From an uncultured Eubacteriales bacterium (GTDB taxonomy: Bacteria > Bacillota > Clostridia > Lachnospirales > Lachnospiraceae), in assembly GCA_900321145.1 (NCBI GenBank), contig ONVB01000265.1:1-7804 (forward strand): a DNA stretch of 7,804 bases. The letters are read 5' to 3'. Numbering within the stretch: the first letter of the stretch is position 1; each line of letters opens with the position of its first letter. Positions 1 to 6,164 of this stretch are shown here, one piece after another. Below the pieces are notes generated by a model, which did not search any database, was not told the origin of the DNA, and saw only the letters and a list, made by a program, of their open reading frames with translations. The position numbers and the translations under genes were made by a program.

Positions 1-1
1 G

Positions 2-499
2 GAGCTTCGGAAGGACAAGTATCCGGAGGAGGAATGGACCTATGCGGACATGGACAAGATTGCAAGCGAATCCGCAGACGGCATCATTATTGCCATGCGC
101 GCGGTCTGTGCGCTGCTGTTGATAGTGACGATTCTGGTGGTAATATTCGTGGAATCACTTGTCATCCGCAGCCGTGTGACAAGAGAGTGGAAGAACATGG
201 GTGTTTCTCGCGCAATCGGCATGACTTACCGCGAGCTGCTTGCGCAGATCATGGTGTCTAATCTTCCGGCAGTGCTTGCCGGAGCGGTGCTCGGAGTATT
301 TGTTTCATGGCTTACCGGCGCAAAGCTCGTGACTATGATGCTTTCCGTGTTCGGGTACAAGAAGGTGCAGTTCTCCATCTCGTTTATATGGCTCCTTGTA
401 ACGGTGATTCTGATCGCGGCAGTGGCAGTTGCCACGGCAGCGCTTTCCGGCAGAAAAGCAAAGAAGCTTGAGCCTGCAAGACTTATCACGGAAGAGTAA
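2..499 (+). CDS. FtsX-like ABC transporter permease, C-terminal part (5' end outside window)
   Basis: The reading frame is open from base 2, so the gene begins upstream; 165 C-terminal residues are visible. They contain three strongly hydrophobic stretches (about residues 38-62, 98-118 and 141-163 of the visible part). Between the first two is a cytoplasmic loop, REWKNMGVSRAIGMTYREL, typical of the FtsX/MacB permease fold, where a helix after the first transmembrane segment contacts the ATPase. The basic tail ending KKLEPARLITEE is also usual for this family. FtsX-type permeases work with an ABC ATPase in export or mechanotransmission, for example of peptides, lipids or antimicrobials, and are often encoded next to a two-component system. 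Here a response regulator follows after 49 bases, which fits that arrangement. The substrate cannot be told, because the extracytoplasmic domain and the ATPase gene are not in view. Confidence 0.85.
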   Translation, partial: ELRKDKYPEEEWTYADMDKIASESADGIIIAMRAVCALLLIVTILVVIFVESLVIRSRVTREWKNMGVSRAIGMTYRELLAQIMVSNLPAVLAGAVLGVFVSWLTGAKLVTMMLSVFGYKKVQFSISFIWLLVTVILIAAVAVATAALSGRKAKKLEPARLITEE

Positions 500-512
500 C
501 ACGGTGACGATG

Positions 513-541
513 TTTACTCGGAGAAAGAAGTGTGTTAAAAT
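513..541 (+). promoter_or_regulatory. Candidate sigma-A promoter of the response regulator gene (extended -10)
   Basis: TTTACT (513-518, 4 of 6 matches to TTGACA) and TAAAAT (536-541, 5 of 6 matches to TATAAT) are separated by 17 bases. A TG at 533-534 one base before the -10 makes an extended -10. It lies in the 49-base gap between the permease stop and the regulator ATG. The -10 ends only 7 bases before that ATG, so a start site at the usual distance would give an mRNA with almost no leader. No terminator separates the permease from this gene, so read-through is also possible. Confidence 0.5.
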
Positions 542-548
542 AGGGCGC

Positions 549-1301
549 ATGAAAGAAGATGATTACAGCGTCCTCATCGTGGATGATGAGGAAGAGCTTG
601 CGAAAATGACAGCTGAATACTTCGGGATGTTCGATGTGCGAACGGCATATGTGACATCAGCGGCGGAGTGCGATGCATTTCTTGAGGAACATGAAGTGGA
701 CCTGGTTCTCCTGGATATCAATCTGGGAGACGGGTCCGGTTTTGATGTGTGCAAGAAGATCAGGGAGAAGCACCGGCTCCCGATCATCTTCATAAGCGCA
801 AGGCAGAGCGACGATGATGTCTTAGTCGGGCTTTCGATAGGCGGAGATGATTATGTAAAGAAGCCGTACAGTTTGTCGGTGCTGCTTGCGAAGGTGAAGG
901 TGAACTTAAGGAGGGTTGAGCAGCTTAAGGCGCTTGAACAGAGCAAGGCAGGGCAGAACGGTATTGTGTCGTCAGACGGCGTGGGAGCTTCGCAGGATGA
1001 GGCCGGCGGTGCGGATCGGCCCGTGCTTACCCTGGATGAGGCTACCATGTCTGCGCTTCTTAAAGGTAAGAGGATCCCGCTCAAGGCAAAGGAGTTCAGG
1101 CTTCTGTCATGCCTGTACGAAAACAGGAATACGATAGTCACCAAAGAGACTCTGTTCAATGAAGTGTGGGGAGACTCCTTCTACGGTGACGGCACCCTGA
1201 ATGTGCATATCAGGAAGCTTCGCGAGAAGCTTGAGACCGACCCGAACAAACCCGAATTCATCAAGACCATCTGGGGAACGGGTTATATCTTAGAGCTGTA
1301 G
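549..1301 (+). CDS. OmpR/PhoB-family response regulator
   Basis: A complete 250-residue DNA-binding response regulator. The receiver domain (about 6-120) has the acidic pair D12-D13, the phospho-acceptor D56 in LVLLDINLGDG, S83 in place of the usual Thr, and K105 followed by P106. The winged-helix domain (about 160-250) has the expected KEFRLLSCL helix, the recognition region TLNVHIRKLREKL and the closing TIWGTGYIL wing. The linker of about 40 residues is Gly/Ser/Asp/Glu-rich and longer than usual. I chose ATG 549 because the first beta strand begins right after it. There is no well-placed Shine-Dalgarno: AGGG at 542-545 is only 3 bases away. In-frame GTG 504 and ATG 510 would add a basic stretch (FTRRKKCVKIGR) that is not typical of the family, but they cannot be excluded. 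The likely partner kinase is the histidine kinase gene starting near 3657, beyond the chemoreceptor gene. Target genes are unknown; the upstream permease is a natural candidate. Confidence 0.95.
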   Translation: MKEDDYSVLIVDDEEELAKMTAEYFGMFDVRTAYVTSAAECDAFLEEHEVDLVLLDINLGDGSGFDVCKKIREKHRLPIIFISARQSDDDVLVGLSIGGDDYVKKPYSLSVLLAKVKVNLRRVEQLKALEQSKAGQNGIVSSDGVGASQDEAGGADRPVLTLDEATMSALLKGKRIPLKAKEFRLLSCLYENRNTIVTKETLFNEVWGDSFYGDGTLNVHIRKLREKLETDPNKPEFIKTIWGTGYILEL

Positions 1302-1311
1302 AATCTTCAAA

Positions 1312-1340
1312 TTGACACATGACTGAAAAAAAACTATAAT
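1312..1340 (+). promoter_or_regulatory. Perfect consensus sigma-A promoter of the chemoreceptor gene
   Basis: TTGACA (1312-1317) and TATAAT (1335-1340) both match consensus at every base and are 17 bases apart. The spacer contains a run of eight A (1326-1333). Transcription should start near 1347, leaving a leader of about 78 bases before the ATG at 1425. The sequence does not resemble the flagellar sigma-28 promoter (TAAA...GCCGATAA) that often drives chemoreceptor genes, so expression is probably high and not tied to the flagellar sigma factor. I saw no riboswitch-like fold in the leader. Confidence 0.85.
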
Positions 1341-1412
1341 CGAAATGTTGAGGCATTGTCTTACGATTCTCTGTTTGGACAACACAGGATATCAACAAAA
1401 CTAAAAAAGAAT

Positions 1413-1416
1413 GGAG
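1413..1416 (+). promoter_or_regulatory. Ribosome binding site that sets the chemoreceptor start
   Basis: GGAG (1413-1416, within GGAGAAG) lies 8 bases before ATG 1425. The frame is open further upstream to a TTG at 1356, but that codon has no ribosome binding site and would add a hydrophilic stretch before the first membrane helix. This supports ATG 1425 as the start. Confidence 0.75.
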
Positions 1417-1424
1417 AAGAATGT

Positions 1425-3443
1425 ATGGAGATGGAAAACGGTTACGAGGGCAAAAAGGGCAAGATCAGCGTACAGCTTTTGATCGTACTTATTCCTATGA
1501 TAGCGGTCTTTATCATAGCGGTCGCGCTGATCATTTTTTCGAATTCCAAGTCGATAATCAAGGATCAGGCGCAGAACGGACTTGAAAAAGAGTCCAAGGC
1601 AAACGCAAACAACATTGCCTCCACTATGGGGGAGATCAAGGGCTATTACAATGCACTTGCGGATCTTCTTGAAGTGTCGGCAGACAGCAACGAGAAGATG
1701 CTTGCCGAATTGGAACCGGGCATGAAGAAGTATCCCGATATGGTTCATGATGTGTATGTTGCCGTGTCGGACGGATCATTTGTGGACGGAAGCGGATGGG
1801 TTCCGGCGGAGGATTACGATCCGACCATAAGAGGCTGGTATCAGACCGGACTTACATCCGATACCATAGTGTTCGGAAAGCCGGACATCGATATGGATAC
1901 AAAGGAGATGGTGGTAAACGGCGTCAGGACAGTGAGCCTTCCCGACGGAAGGACGGGTGTTTTCTCGACAGACATCTTCTTAAAGAATATATCAAATGCG
2001 GTAAAGGAGTATACACCTCTTGATACGGGAAAGAGCCTGCTTTTTGCCAAGGAGGTAATAATAGGTGCTCCCGAAGAAGAGTATATCGGTGCCGATGCAA
2101 CAAAGCTTGCCGATGATAAGTTCATTCAGGCGGTTTACGAGGATATAGCATCCGGAAAGGCCGGAGAGGTTTACTCTGTAGAAGGTAATGACGGAAAGGA
2201 ATACCTTGTATCTATCGAAACAGTGGAAGGGACAGGCTGGACGCTTGTATCATATGTAAAGAAAGCTGACGTATTTAAGGAGCTTAACAGGCTCAGCATG
2301 ATCACTCTCGTACTTGTTGCGATCATGCTGGTGATAAGCTCTATTATAATCCTTTATCTTGTGAACAGAATGATAACAAGGCCGGTTAAGGATCTGACCG
2401 AGACGATCACCAGGATATCCGAGGGCGACTTTACTGTTCAGATCAACAGGGGCAGAAACAACGAGATCGGCGTGATGAACAACAAGATGTCGGATTATCT
2501 CGACAGAATGCGCGATACCTTGGGAGAGATGAAGAGAGTTACCGCCGACCTGTCCGCAGAGGCTGACAGCAGTATGAGCGCGGCCGAGTCCATGAGCGAT
2601 CAGGCGGACAGACAGAGTCAGTCCATGGTTCAGATACAGGAGGCTATGAACGGTGTTGCACTTTCGGTAACAGAGCTTGCGACCGATGCTTCGGAGCTTG
2701 CGGCTTCGGTAAATGAGCTGACGGATCAGGGCAACGAGACCAGAAGGATCATGGATGACCTGCTTGAAAAAGCAAGAAAAGGTCAGCAGGATATGGATAA
2801 TGTACAGAACAACATGGCTACCATATCCGAATCCATGACAGAGATGAACGGCATAGTTGCAGCGGTTGACTCTGCGGCACAGCAGATCAATTCCATAATC
2901 GAGATGATCAATTCGATATCCGCACAGACCAATCTCTTGTCGCTCAACGCTTCGATAGAGGCCGCAAGAGCAGGCGAGGCAGGAAAGGGCTTTGCGGTTG
3001 TGGCTGCGGAGATAGGTTCACTTGCAAATGACAGTGCAAACGCAACTACCGAGATAAGCAGGATCATCAATGAGATCACCGATCAGGTAAGAACTCTGTC
3101 AGAGCATTCCGAGCTCAGCATGAAGGATATAGCAAACAGCAGTGACGCGGTAAGCGAGACAGGCGGAACATTTGAGGAAATCTTCAAGGCGCTTGACGAG
3201 GCCGGCCATACGATCAACGATATGGTAGGAAAGATGGATAAGGTCAATGAGATCGCGGTTTCCGTAGCAGCAATCGCCGAGGAGCAGTCCGCAAGTACCG
3301 AGGAGGTTACAGCTACCGTGGAGGTAGTGGCTGCCAGTGCACAGAATGTGGCAAACGAGAGCCGAAATGTGGACAAGAGCGCGGTTACCGTTGCGGATTC
3401 TTCGTCGCAGATAGGCGGATTTGTGGATTCGTTTATCATATAG
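1425..3443 (+). CDS. Methyl-accepting chemotaxis protein with double Cache sensor domain (predicted amino acid receptor)
   Basis: A complete 672-residue chemoreceptor. Its order is: short cytoplasmic N-terminus, TM1 (about 15-38), extracellular double Cache domain (about 40-288), TM2 (about 291-313), HAMP (about 314-366, with RPVKDLT and EIGVMNNKM), then a long helical hairpin. The hairpin tip (about 498-536) has the highly conserved QTNLLSLNASIEAARAGEAG and GFAVVAAEI that bind CheA and CheW. The Cache domain has YDPTIRGWY (Y131, R136, W138, Y139) and D183 in FSTDI. These match in order and spacing the residues that grip the carboxyl and amino groups in amino-acid-binding dCache domains, so the ligand is inferred to be an amino acid. 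The cytoplasmic part, about 306 residues, fits the 44-heptad class. There is no C-terminal CheR-binding pentapeptide. One oddity is EIGSLA (529-534) where many receptors have EVRKLA. The gene has its own promoter and terminator. Confidence 0.97.
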   Translation: MEMENGYEGKKGKISVQLLIVLIPMIAVFIIAVALIIFSNSKSIIKDQAQNGLEKESKANANNIASTMGEIKGYYNALADLLEVSADSNEKMLAELEPGMKKYPDMVHDVYVAVSDGSFVDGSGWVPAEDYDPTIRGWYQTGLTSDTIVFGKPDIDMDTKEMVVNGVRTVSLPDGRTGVFSTDIFLKNISNAVKEYTPLDTGKSLLFAKEVIIGAPEEEYIGADATKLADDKFIQAVYEDIASGKAGEVYSVEGNDGKEYLVSIETVEGTGWTLVSYVKKADVFKELNRLSMITLVLVAIMLVISSIIILYLVNRMITRPVKDLTETITRISEGDFTVQINRGRNNEIGVMNNKMSDYLDRMRDTLGEMKRVTADLSAEADSSMSAAESMSDQADRQSQSMVQIQEAMNGVALSVTELATDASELAASVNELTDQGNETRRIMDDLLEKARKGQQDMDNVQNNMATISESMTEMNGIVAAVDSAAQQINSIIEMINSISAQTNLLSLNASIEAARAGEAGKGFAVVAAEIGSLANDSANATTEISRIINEITDQVRTLSEHSELSMKDIANSSDAVSETGGTFEEIFKALDEAGHTINDMVGKMDKVNEIAVSVAAIAEEQSASTEEVTATVEVVAASAQNVANESRNVDKSAVTVADSSSQIGGFVDSFII

Positions 3444-3476
3444 TATTCGAAAAATGTTATAACAGCCAATGCTCAT

Positions 3477-3525
3477 GGCGGGCAGTCCATCCTCCGGTAC
3501 GGAGGATGGATGCCCGCCTTTTTTT
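3477..3525 (+). terminator. Strong rho-independent terminator after the chemoreceptor gene
   Basis: The arms 3477-3495 and 3501-3518 pair over 18 bp, GC-rich at the base (GGCGGGCA with TGCCCGCC), with a single bulged G at 3485 and a loop of 5 bases (GGTAC). Seven T follow (3519-3525). It begins 33 bases after the chemoreceptor stop. The other strand lacks a T run after the stem, so it should act in the + direction only, cleanly separating the chemoreceptor from the kinase operon. Confidence 0.95.
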
Positions 3526-3572
3526 GCACCGAAAGTACAGGCGGGGAGCAGGCGTGACCGCTAAATCAGTTC

Positions 3573-3601
3573 TTGAATACATCGGGATTACAATGTATAC
3601 T
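3573..3601 (+). promoter_or_regulatory. Sigma-A promoter of the histidine kinase operon
   Basis: TTGAAT (3573-3578, 4 of 6 matches to TTGACA) and TATACT (3596-3601, 5 of 6 matches to TATAAT) are 17 bases apart, just downstream of the terminator. Transcription is expected near 3608. It probably serves the kinase, the rhodanese-TtcA fusion, the GGDEF gene and perhaps the ABC ATPase, since no other clear promoter or terminator is seen between them. Confidence 0.7.
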
Positions 3602-3605
3602 GTAA
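3588..3605 (+). promoter_or_regulatory. Inverted repeat TTACA-N8-TGTAA over the -10 (possible operator)
   Basis: The 18-base sequence has five outer complementary pairs (TTACA with TGTAA) plus two inner ones, 7 of 9 possible pairs, and it covers the whole -10 element. A protein bound here would block RNA polymerase, the classic position of a repressor site. OmpR-type regulators such as the one encoded at 549 normally use direct repeats, so another regulator is as likely. An A/T-rich palindrome of this size can also occur by chance. Confidence 0.35.
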
Positions 3606-3612
3606 ATCATGA

Positions 3613-3641
3613 GTCGGGGCAACACGAATTTTGCCCCCGAC
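3613..3641 (+). other. RNA hairpin at the 5' end of the kinase operon transcript
   Basis: The arms 3613-3622 (GTCGGGGCAA) and 3631-3641 (TTGCCCCCGAC) pair over 10 bp with one bulged C and an 8-base loop. If transcription starts near 3608, the hairpin begins about 5 bases from the 5' end. It has no T run after it on either strand, so it is not a terminator. A stem so close to the 5' end commonly protects an mRNA from decay. It could also shield upstream start codons, since ATG 3609 lies just before it. Confidence 0.55.
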
Positions 3642-3656
3642 ATCATTACATGTTAT

Positions 3657-4970
3657 ATGAGGAGTATCCGGATTTTGAAGATAAGCAGGATAGTTATTCT
3701 TTTTTCGCTTTTGATGGCAGCGCTTCTTACGGTTTTCCTGGCACGGCTTTCGGGAACCGATTATAAGAAGCGTGATATGGCTTATTATAACCAGTGCATT
3801 TTTGGAATGTATGATGATTATGCTGCGGGTATGCCGCTTGAGGACATAGAGAAGAAGTATAACTGCAGGCTGATATTTGAAAAGGACTTTATCAGCAGAG
3901 AGCTCACGGCGTACTACAGCGGCGAAGCTCTGGTGGTCGACTTTGCTCCGGGTGGAGAATACTTAGGCAAGGCAGTGTGGGACGATACGAGGTCACAGGC
4001 GGCTGAATACAAGAAGTCCGTGAAAAAGTCTGCCCTTTTTTTCTGGGCGGTTACTGTATGTGTCGGATATCTTGTCATATTTTGCGTATGGTACTTCCTC
4101 ATAAAGCCTGTCAGGGAGCTTGAGCAGTTTGCCGTTGAGATCGCAAAGGGAAATCTTGATATACCTTTGGCCAGACATAGGAATAATCTCTTCGGTACAT
4201 TTACGGAGAGCTTCGATCAGATGCGGGAGGAGCTTAAAGCGTCAAAGGAACGTGAGATAGCTGCCGGCGTGGCGAAAAAGGAAATGGTAGCCGCGCTGAG
4301 TCACGATATCAAGACTCCTGTAGCCACAATTCAGGCCACCTGTGAGGTAATGGAGCTTAAGCAGCAACGGCTCCTTTCCAAGGTACAGGAGGATTGTGTG
4401 AGCGTGCCGGTAAAGGAGATAGACGATACCTTAGAAAAGCTTGGTTCCATATCGGGCAAGGCCGGGACCATAAGCGGAATCATAGAGAATCTGTTCCATG
4501 CGACTCTTGACGAGCTTGATGTGATAGAGGTAAATGCATCGGAGAATCCGTCGTTGCTTATAGAGGAGTATCTGCTTCGCTTAAAGAACGCAGGCGGAAA
4601 CGGCGAGATCGTAATAGACGGTCATATCCCCGAGTGTCTTGTATATATCGATCCTCTTAGGATGGAACAGGCGATAGATAATGTGGTCGGAAATTCAAGA
4701 AAATATGCCGGGACGGACATACACGTATCCTATGATATGGCCGAGGGCAGCTTCGTCAGGATAAGGATAAGCGACAGCGGCCCCGGTGTGAGCGAGTCGG
4801 AGATGGCGCTTATCACCGAGAAATATTTCAGGGGAAGCGCGGTAAAGGGGAAGACAGGCTACGGCCTTGGCATGTATCTTGTAAAGATGTATATGGAAAA
4901 GCAGGGCGGCGGTATAGAGTATTATAACGACAACGGTTTTGTCGTGGAGCTTCTCGTGAAGAAAGTATAA
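3657..4970 (+). CDS. Membrane sensor histidine kinase
   Basis: About 437 residues from ATG 3657. Its order is: TM1 (about 11-30), extracytoplasmic region of roughly 95 residues, TM2 (about 126-148), HAMP (about 149-199), a HisKA domain with phospho-accepting H216 in ALSHDIKTP (D217 and T220 fit the phosphatase motif), and an HATPase_c domain. The latter has N box DNVVGNSRKYA (N346), G1 box DSGPGV (373-378) and G2 box GYGLGMYLVK (401-410). All catalytic motifs are intact. The start is uncertain. ATG 3609 would add 16 hydrophilic residues and lies directly before a stable hairpin. TTG 3675 has AGGAG (3660-3664) 10 bases upstream and gives MKISRIVILF. ATG 3657 has no good ribosome binding site but gives a normal kinase N-terminus. 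The partner may be the response regulator at 549-1301. The small extracytoplasmic part matches no ligand-binding fold I recognise. The next gene begins 10 bases after the stop. Confidence 0.93.
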   Translation: MRSIRILKISRIVILFSLLMAALLTVFLARLSGTDYKKRDMAYYNQCIFGMYDDYAAGMPLEDIEKKYNCRLIFEKDFISRELTAYYSGEALVVDFAPGGEYLGKAVWDDTRSQAAEYKKSVKKSALFFWAVTVCVGYLVIFCVWYFLIKPVRELEQFAVEIAKGNLDIPLARHRNNLFGTFTESFDQMREELKASKEREIAAGVAKKEMVAALSHDIKTPVATIQATCEVMELKQQRLLSKVQEDCVSVPVKEIDDTLEKLGSISGKAGTISGIIENLFHATLDELDVIEVNASENPSLLIEEYLLRLKNAGGNGEIVIDGHIPECLVYIDPLRMEQAIDNVVGNSRKYAGTDIHVSYDMAEGSFVRIRISDSGPGVSESEMALITEKYFRGSAVKGKTGYGLGMYLVKMYMEKQGGGIEYYNDNGFVVELLVKKV

Positions 4971-4973
4971 GGA
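4969..4973 (+). promoter_or_regulatory. Ribosome binding site of the rhodanese-TtcA gene, overlapping the kinase stop
   Basis: AAGGA (4969-4973) shares its first two bases with the kinase TAA stop and lies 7 bases before ATG 4981. Ribosomes finishing the kinase would therefore cover the next initiation site, suggesting translational coupling within one mRNA. Confidence 0.65.
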
Positions 4974-4980
4974 TAAAGAG

Positions 4981-6135
4981 ATGAAAGAGATAACATATGA
5001 TGAGCTTAAAAAGCTGCCGGAGGACTCCTATGTGCTGATAGACATAAGGGACGAGGGACTGACTCTCTACGGGATGATCCCGGGAGCGGTGAATATCTAT
5101 ATAGAGGAGCTTTATAACAGTGAGAAGCTCTCATCGATCCCAAGGGAAAAAAAGCTCATATTCTATTGTGAGATAGGACGTATGTCGCGCGAGATAGACG
5201 ATACTCTTGATTGCCTTTCCGGCAGGGACTGCTACAGTCTGGCGGAAGGCTATGTAGGTTTTGTCAGGGCGGGTATGATGAATGAGACGGATAAAGCCGA
5301 AAGGAGAGAGCGTGCAGAAAGGAGCATACAGAAGAAGTTCCACAGACAGCTCTTCTCACCATTTGCAAAGGCGTGCAAGAAGTACCGGCTTATCGAGGAG
5401 GGCGATCATATAGCCGTGTGCATATCCGGAGGTAAGGATTCCATGCTCATGGCGAAGCTCTTTCAGGAGATCAGGCGACACAGGCAGGTGGATTTTGACC
5501 TGACATTTCTGGTTATGGATCCGGGCTACAACAGTGAAAACAGAGCTTTGATCGAGAGTAACGCGGATGCTTTGGGGATTCCCATAACCATATTCGAAAG
5601 CACTATATTTGACGCGGTTGACACCATAGAGAAGAGTCCCTGTTACCTGTGCGCGAGGATGAGACGGGGCTATCTGTACAGCAAGGCCAAGGAGCTCGGC
5701 TGTAATAAAATAGCGCTCGGCCACCACTACGACGATGTGATCGAGACCATACTTATGGGCATGCTCCACGGTGCGCAGATACAGACCATGATGCCCAAGC
5801 TCCACAGCACCAACTTTGAAGGTATGGAGCTTATAAGACCCTTATACTTAGTCAGGGAAAGCGATATATGTGCATGGAGAGATTACAACGAGCTGCATTT
5901 TCTGCAGTGCGCATGTCACTTTACCGATACATGTACTACCTGTCACGAGGACGGTACCACCTCGTCCAAGCGTCTTGATACCAAGAAGCTTATCGCCGAG
6001 CTGAAAAAGACCAATCCTTTTGTTGAGGCAAATATCTTCAAGAGTATGGAAAATGTGATCCTGGACACTGTGATAGAATATAAGCAAAACGGAGTAAGGC
6101 ATAATTTTCTGGATGACTATAAGGATAAGGCATAA
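4981..6135 (+). CDS. Rhodanese-TtcA-like fusion: predicted tRNA 2-thiocytidine (PP-loop) thiolase
   Basis: A complete 384-residue two-domain protein. Residues 1-100 form a rhodanese domain: VLIDIRDE near 18-25, GMIPGAVNI at 31-39, and active-site loop CEIGRMSR with catalytic C63, which would carry a persulfide. Residues 120-370 are a PP-loop ATPase of the TtcA type. The ATP loop SGGKDS is at 149-154, the C-x-x-C pair C221/C224 lies in PCYLCARMRRG, and GHHYDDVIETILMG is at 247-260. TtcA adenylates and thiolates a cytidine at position 32 of some tRNAs, using a 4Fe-4S cluster held by three Cys. C221 and C224 plus one of the Cys in CACHFTDTCTTC (C310, C312, C318, C321) could hold it here. The fused rhodanese suggests in-cis sulfur delivery. 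The exact tRNA target is not established by sequence. The gene sits 10 bases behind the kinase and 29 bases before the GGDEF gene. I withhold the symbol ttcA because of the fusion. Confidence 0.92.
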   Translation: MKEITYDELKKLPEDSYVLIDIRDEGLTLYGMIPGAVNIYIEELYNSEKLSSIPREKKLIFYCEIGRMSREIDDTLDCLSGRDCYSLAEGYVGFVRAGMMNETDKAERRERAERSIQKKFHRQLFSPFAKACKKYRLIEEGDHIAVCISGGKDSMLMAKLFQEIRRHRQVDFDLTFLVMDPGYNSENRALIESNADALGIPITIFESTIFDAVDTIEKSPCYLCARMRRGYLYSKAKELGCNKIALGHHYDDVIETILMGMLHGAQIQTMMPKLHSTNFEGMELIRPLYLVRESDICAWRDYNELHFLQCACHFTDTCTTCHEDGTTSSKRLDTKKLIAELKKTNPFVEANIFKSMENVILDTVIEYKQNGVRHNFLDDYKDKA

Positions 6136-6151
6136 GAAAAAACTTCGGAGG

Positions 6152-6157
6152 AAGGAG
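6152..6157 (+). promoter_or_regulatory. Ribosome binding site of the GGDEF gene
   Basis: AAGGAG (6152-6157), preceded by a further CGGAGG, lies 7 bases before ATG 6165 in the short gap after the thiolase gene. It is the strongest ribosome binding site in the window and suggests efficient translation of the cyclase. Confidence 0.75.
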
Positions 6158-6164
6158 ATGAGAT

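Noticed and set aside
1345..1404. Short reading frame of 19 codons starting at ATG 1345 in the chemoreceptor leader.
   Set aside because: It starts at or before the predicted transcript start, has no ribosome binding site, and its product (MLRHCLTILC...) has no recognisable feature.
1347..1424. Possible c-di-GMP (GEMM) or other riboswitch in the 78-base chemoreceptor leader.
   Set aside because: The conserved GEMM core is not present. Only a weak TTGTC/GACAA pairing is visible, and the leader is too short and too unstructured.
1356..1424. Upstream TTG 1356 as the start of the chemoreceptor.
   Set aside because: There is no ribosome binding site, and GGAG at the right distance points to ATG 1425 instead.
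3083..3476. Long minus-strand reading frames opposite the chemoreceptor gene (also at 5356-5805 and 1401-1748).
   Set aside because: They lie wholly or almost wholly opposite well-supported genes, have no ribosome binding sites or recognisable domains, and are by-products of the coding-strand codon bias.
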